Positions 63,265 through 64,000 of a DNA stretch of 64,000 nucleotides are shown here, one piece after another; positions within the stretch are counted from its first letter, which is position 1, and each line of letters starts with the position of its first letter. The DNA lies in assembly GCF_043678055.1 (NCBI RefSeq), contig NZ_JBHEQA010000002.1, positions 496,001-560,000 of the forward strand, written 5' to 3'. This DNA is from Spongiimicrobium salis (lineage in GTDB: Bacteria > Bacteroidota > Bacteroidia > Flavobacteriales > Flavobacteriaceae). The position numbers and the translations under genes are program-made. The notes beneath the pieces were generated by a model that saw only the letters and a list, made by a program, of their open reading frames with translations, was not told the origin of the DNA and made no database searches.

Positions 63265-63942
63265 TTATGTTTTGATACGCATTAAAAATGCTTCTTTAAA
63301 TGTTTTTCCTATAGGAATGGCCACATCCCCTATAAATACTTGGTTACCATAGATTTTACTTATTTTTTTAATGTTGATCACATAGGAACGATGCACTTGT
63401 GCAAAAGGGAGGCCTTGTAATTTTTTGTTCCAATTTCTGAGGCTATCCAAAACGAGCACTTCTTTTTCAGAAGTGACCACATTCACATAGTCTACTTCTG
63501 CTTTTAGAAAAAGAATGTCCTTTGTATTGATGGTATAAATAGTTTTATCCGAGTACAAAAACAATTGTTCGCTTGTCTTTTGCTGTTGGGATAACCACAA
63601 ATGGTGTACCCGCATGACGGCTTTAAAAAAGCGTTCATAAGAAAAAGGTTTTACCAAATAATCAATGACTGCTTCTTCAAAAGCTTCAATGGCATAATGT
63701 GCGTAGGCACTACTTACTATGATAAAGGGGGCTTTACGTAAGGTTTTTAGGAAGTGTAGACCGTTTAATTCGGGGAGTTGAATATCCAAAAATAAAAGAT
63801 CTGCCCTTTCCAGTAATTCCGGGGGAATATCCAAGCCTGTTTCATAGGTACCCAAACAATCCATAAAAGGCGTTTTGGAAATATAGTTCTCCAAGACCTC
63901 TTGTGCAGATTTTTCATCTTCTAAAATTATACATTGCATCAT
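63265..63942 (-). CDS. LytTR-family response regulator (TCS8)
   Basis: This 225-residue regulator has receiver acidic residues E8/D9 and phospho-acceptor D53 in LFLDIQLPELNG. Switch Lys is in YLVKPFSYER. The LytTR domain begins near residue 130 (FAQVHRSYVINIKKI). Starts at one of two adjacent ATGs (63942 or 63939); the kinase stop overlaps there by 3-4 bp. Eighth regulator of this type in the window. Confidence 0.95.
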   Translation of the reverse strand: MMQCIILEDEKSAQEVLENYISKTPFMDCLGTYETGLDIPPELLERADLLFLDIQLPELNGLHFLKTLRKAPFIIVSSAYAHYAIEAFEEAVIDYLVKPFSYERFFKAVMRVHHLWLSQQQKTSEQLFLYSDKTIYTINTKDILFLKAEVDYVNVVTSEKEVLVLDSLRNWNKKLQGLPFAQVHRSYVINIKKISKIYGNQVFIGDVAIPIGKTFKEAFLMRIKT

Positions 63943-64000
63943 AGTTCCATGGTCAATACTACTTCAAATTCATTTTCTTTCTTAACAATATCCAAGGTAT
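63939..64000 (-). CDS. Sensor histidine kinase of TCS8, C-terminal end (cut by window edge)
   Basis: The minus-strand frame from the right edge reads TLDIVKKENEFEVVLTMEL then TGA, overlapping the start of the TCS8 regulator by 4 bp. The F-x-V-x-L end of the ATP-binding fold and the overlap with a LytTR regulator identify it as the tail of a LytS-type kinase. The rest lies beyond the window. Confidence 0.8.
   Translation of the reverse strand, partial: TLDIVKKENEFEVVLTMEL

Noticed and set aside
1..64000. CRISPR arrays, tRNA or rRNA genes, insertion sequences, phage genes
   Set aside because: No regular repeat-spacer pattern, no cloverleaf-like or rRNA-like sequence and no transposase or integrase was recognised in any frame.

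Overview
The window looks like chromosomal DNA of a marine-type Flavobacteriaceae (Bacteroidota). Supporting signs are AT-rich DNA, many exported proteins whose signal peptides end in Ala-Gln or in a lipobox Cys, several matches to the Bacteroidota -7 promoter box (TAnnTTTG), and families typical of the group: FG-GAP, cadherin/NHL and LruC lipoproteins, DUF4494, ABC permease/M1 peptidase fusions, and membrane-bound AraC regulators. I see no rRNA, tRNA, insertion sequence, CRISPR array or replication origin. The genus cannot be fixed from the sequence alone.

The dominant theme is signal transduction. Eight LytS-type sensor kinase / LytTR response regulator pairs lie in 64 kb: 1387-3226, 5457-7128, 15537-17335, 26269-28993, 33538-35269, 54087-55855, 56846-58666, and 63265 to the right edge. 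Around them are four AraC-family regulators (17430, 31244, 39495, 45624), one Crp/Fnr regulator (11652) and one membrane-tethered winged-helix regulator (55859).

Layout. 0-5 kb: an edge-truncated acyltransferase, a DUF4097 protein, TCS1 and an FG-GAP protein. 5-10 kb: a His-heptad coiled-coil lipoprotein, then TCS2 divergent from a BcrA-like ABC exporter. 10-17 kb: an MFS exporter divergent from a Crp/Fnr gene, a DUF4494 gene, a noncoding stretch rich in stem-loops, then a YtrB-like ABC operon that runs into TCS3. 17-22 kb: an AraC-TPR membrane regulator divergent from an ankyrin lipoprotein/acyltransferase pair, then a small double-glycine leader peptide. 22-31 kb: a run of minus-strand secreted proteins around TCS4, an emfourin-like protein, and an OmpA-like/lipocalin pair. 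31-46 kb: AraC regulators, a PfpI-like protein, TCS5, an amidohydrolase, a CPBP protease, a TPR-flanked hydrolase, YceI, an erythromycin-esterase-like protein and small enzymes. 46-56 kb: an FtsX permease, a relic of an ABC ATPase gene, and an ABC ATPase plus permease/M1 peptidase operon divergent from TCS6. 56-64 kb: a tethered winged-helix regulator, an operon of an ABA4-like protein, a membrane protein and TCS7, a LruC lipoprotein, and TCS8.

Three ABC export modules each sit beside a LytTR system: TCS2 with 7341-10215, TCS3 with 13229-15508, and TCS6 with 49345-53878. I infer that the region is rich in envelope-stress or export control modules. Reading the noncoding DNA also gave several candidate operators. 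The best is a 29-bp motif present twice (40751 and 56777, 26 of 29 bases identical), made of two TTGACA elements 22 bp apart. Others are direct repeats with 20-22 bp period beside TCS4, the AraC-TPR gene and the OmpA operon.
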